DNA from: Campylobacterota bacterium
Lineage (GTDB): Bacteria > Campylobacterota > Campylobacteria > Campylobacterales > Sulfurovaceae
DNA length: 6,930 bases
NCBI GenBank assembly: GCA_011330645.1
Contig: DRQB01000146.1
Coordinates: 1 to 6,930 of the forward strand
Direction of reading: 5' to 3'
Numbering within the stretch: position 1 is the stretch's first letter; each line of letters starts with the position of its first letter. The notes beneath the pieces are model-generated. The model ran no database searches, was not told where the DNA came from, and saw only the letters and a list, made by a program, of their open reading frames with translations. The translations under genes and the position numbers were made by a program. This document shows, piece after piece, positions 6,690 through 6,930 of this stretch.

Positions 6690-6899
6690 ATGTCATCATT
6701 GTCTTTAAGACTGTTTAATGCTGTTGCTGACTCTTCTTTTGCCCCTATAAAAGCATGTCATTGTAACTGTTACTTTAAACTCAAAACAAAACTTGCTTTA
6801 CTTCTAAACCACTACATCCCAAGATGTCCTTTTTATACGACATTTTATGCATTTAGACGTACGGGTGTTCATCCTCCACAAAACCTTTTTTCATTTTAA
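6690..6899 (+). CDS. Small Cys/Phe-rich ORF, possible leader peptide
   Basis: The ORF is 69 codons with a strong ribosome binding site and its own promoter, so it is probably translated. I do not recognise the product. It is basic (8 Lys/Arg, one Asp, no Glu), has 8 Phe and 4 Tyr with an aromatic run CPFYTTFYAF (46-55), and 4 Cys, three of them in CHCNC (23-27, nt 6756-6770). It has no Trp, no clear signal peptide, and only a short hydrophobic patch (LALLLN, 35-40). The other two plus frames close within a few codons, so this is not a frameshifted longer gene inside the window. It could be a free small protein, a metal-binding peptide, or a leader peptide whose Cys or Phe codons sense supply for a downstream gene. 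The remaining 31 bases show no gene or hairpin. Confidence 0.5.
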   Translation: MSSLSLRLFNAVADSSFAPIKACHCNCYFKLKTKLALLLNHYIPRCPFYTTFYAFRRTGVHPPQNLFSF

Positions 6900-6930
6900 A
6901 AACTATCAACAAACTATTTTAACCATTTAC

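Overview
The window looks like a chromosomal segment of a Campylobacterota (epsilonproteobacterial) bacterium, perhaps a Sulfurovum- or Sulfurimonas-like one. The genus is inference. The evidence is the low-GC sequence, the jag-mnmE gene pair, a Jag protein without a recognisable R3H motif, a dimeric all-alpha dUTPase closely resembling the one I recall from Campylobacter jejuni, and promoters made of a good -10 box with no clear -35.

Layout. Positions 2-2531 (+) hold a likely co-directional unit. It has the 3' part of jag (the 5' end lies outside the window), mnmE overlapping it by 8 bases, and a small membrane-anchored Sel1-repeat protein. A separate promoter inside two nested palindromes (2532-2559) precedes a lipoprotein gene (2568-3221, +). 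That gene converges, with a 2-base gap, on dut (3224-3904, -). dut and purL (4009-6231, +) diverge from a 104-base intergenic region in which the two -10 boxes sit in the arms of a 9-bp inverted repeat. After purL come a hairpin over its stop codon, a lysine/glutamate-rich protein of unknown function (6284-6652, +), and a 69-codon ORF (6690-6899, +). This last ORF has its own extended -10 promoter, the best Shine-Dalgarno sequence in the window, and a Cys-His-Cys-Asn-Cys cluster.

How the genes fit together. jag and mnmE belong to the translation and RNA-handling housekeeping cluster normally found beside rpmH-rnpA-yidC. dut and purL both serve nucleotide metabolism: dUTP removal with dUMP supply, and the fourth step of purine synthesis. 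The rest are lineage-type accessory genes: Sel1 protein, lipoprotein and Lys/Glu-rich protein. There are no mobile elements, CRISPR arrays, tRNAs or rRNAs. No defence system or large new system is visible. The most promising undescribed item is the Cys/Phe-rich small ORF at the 3' end, which could be a leader peptide for a gene just beyond the window.
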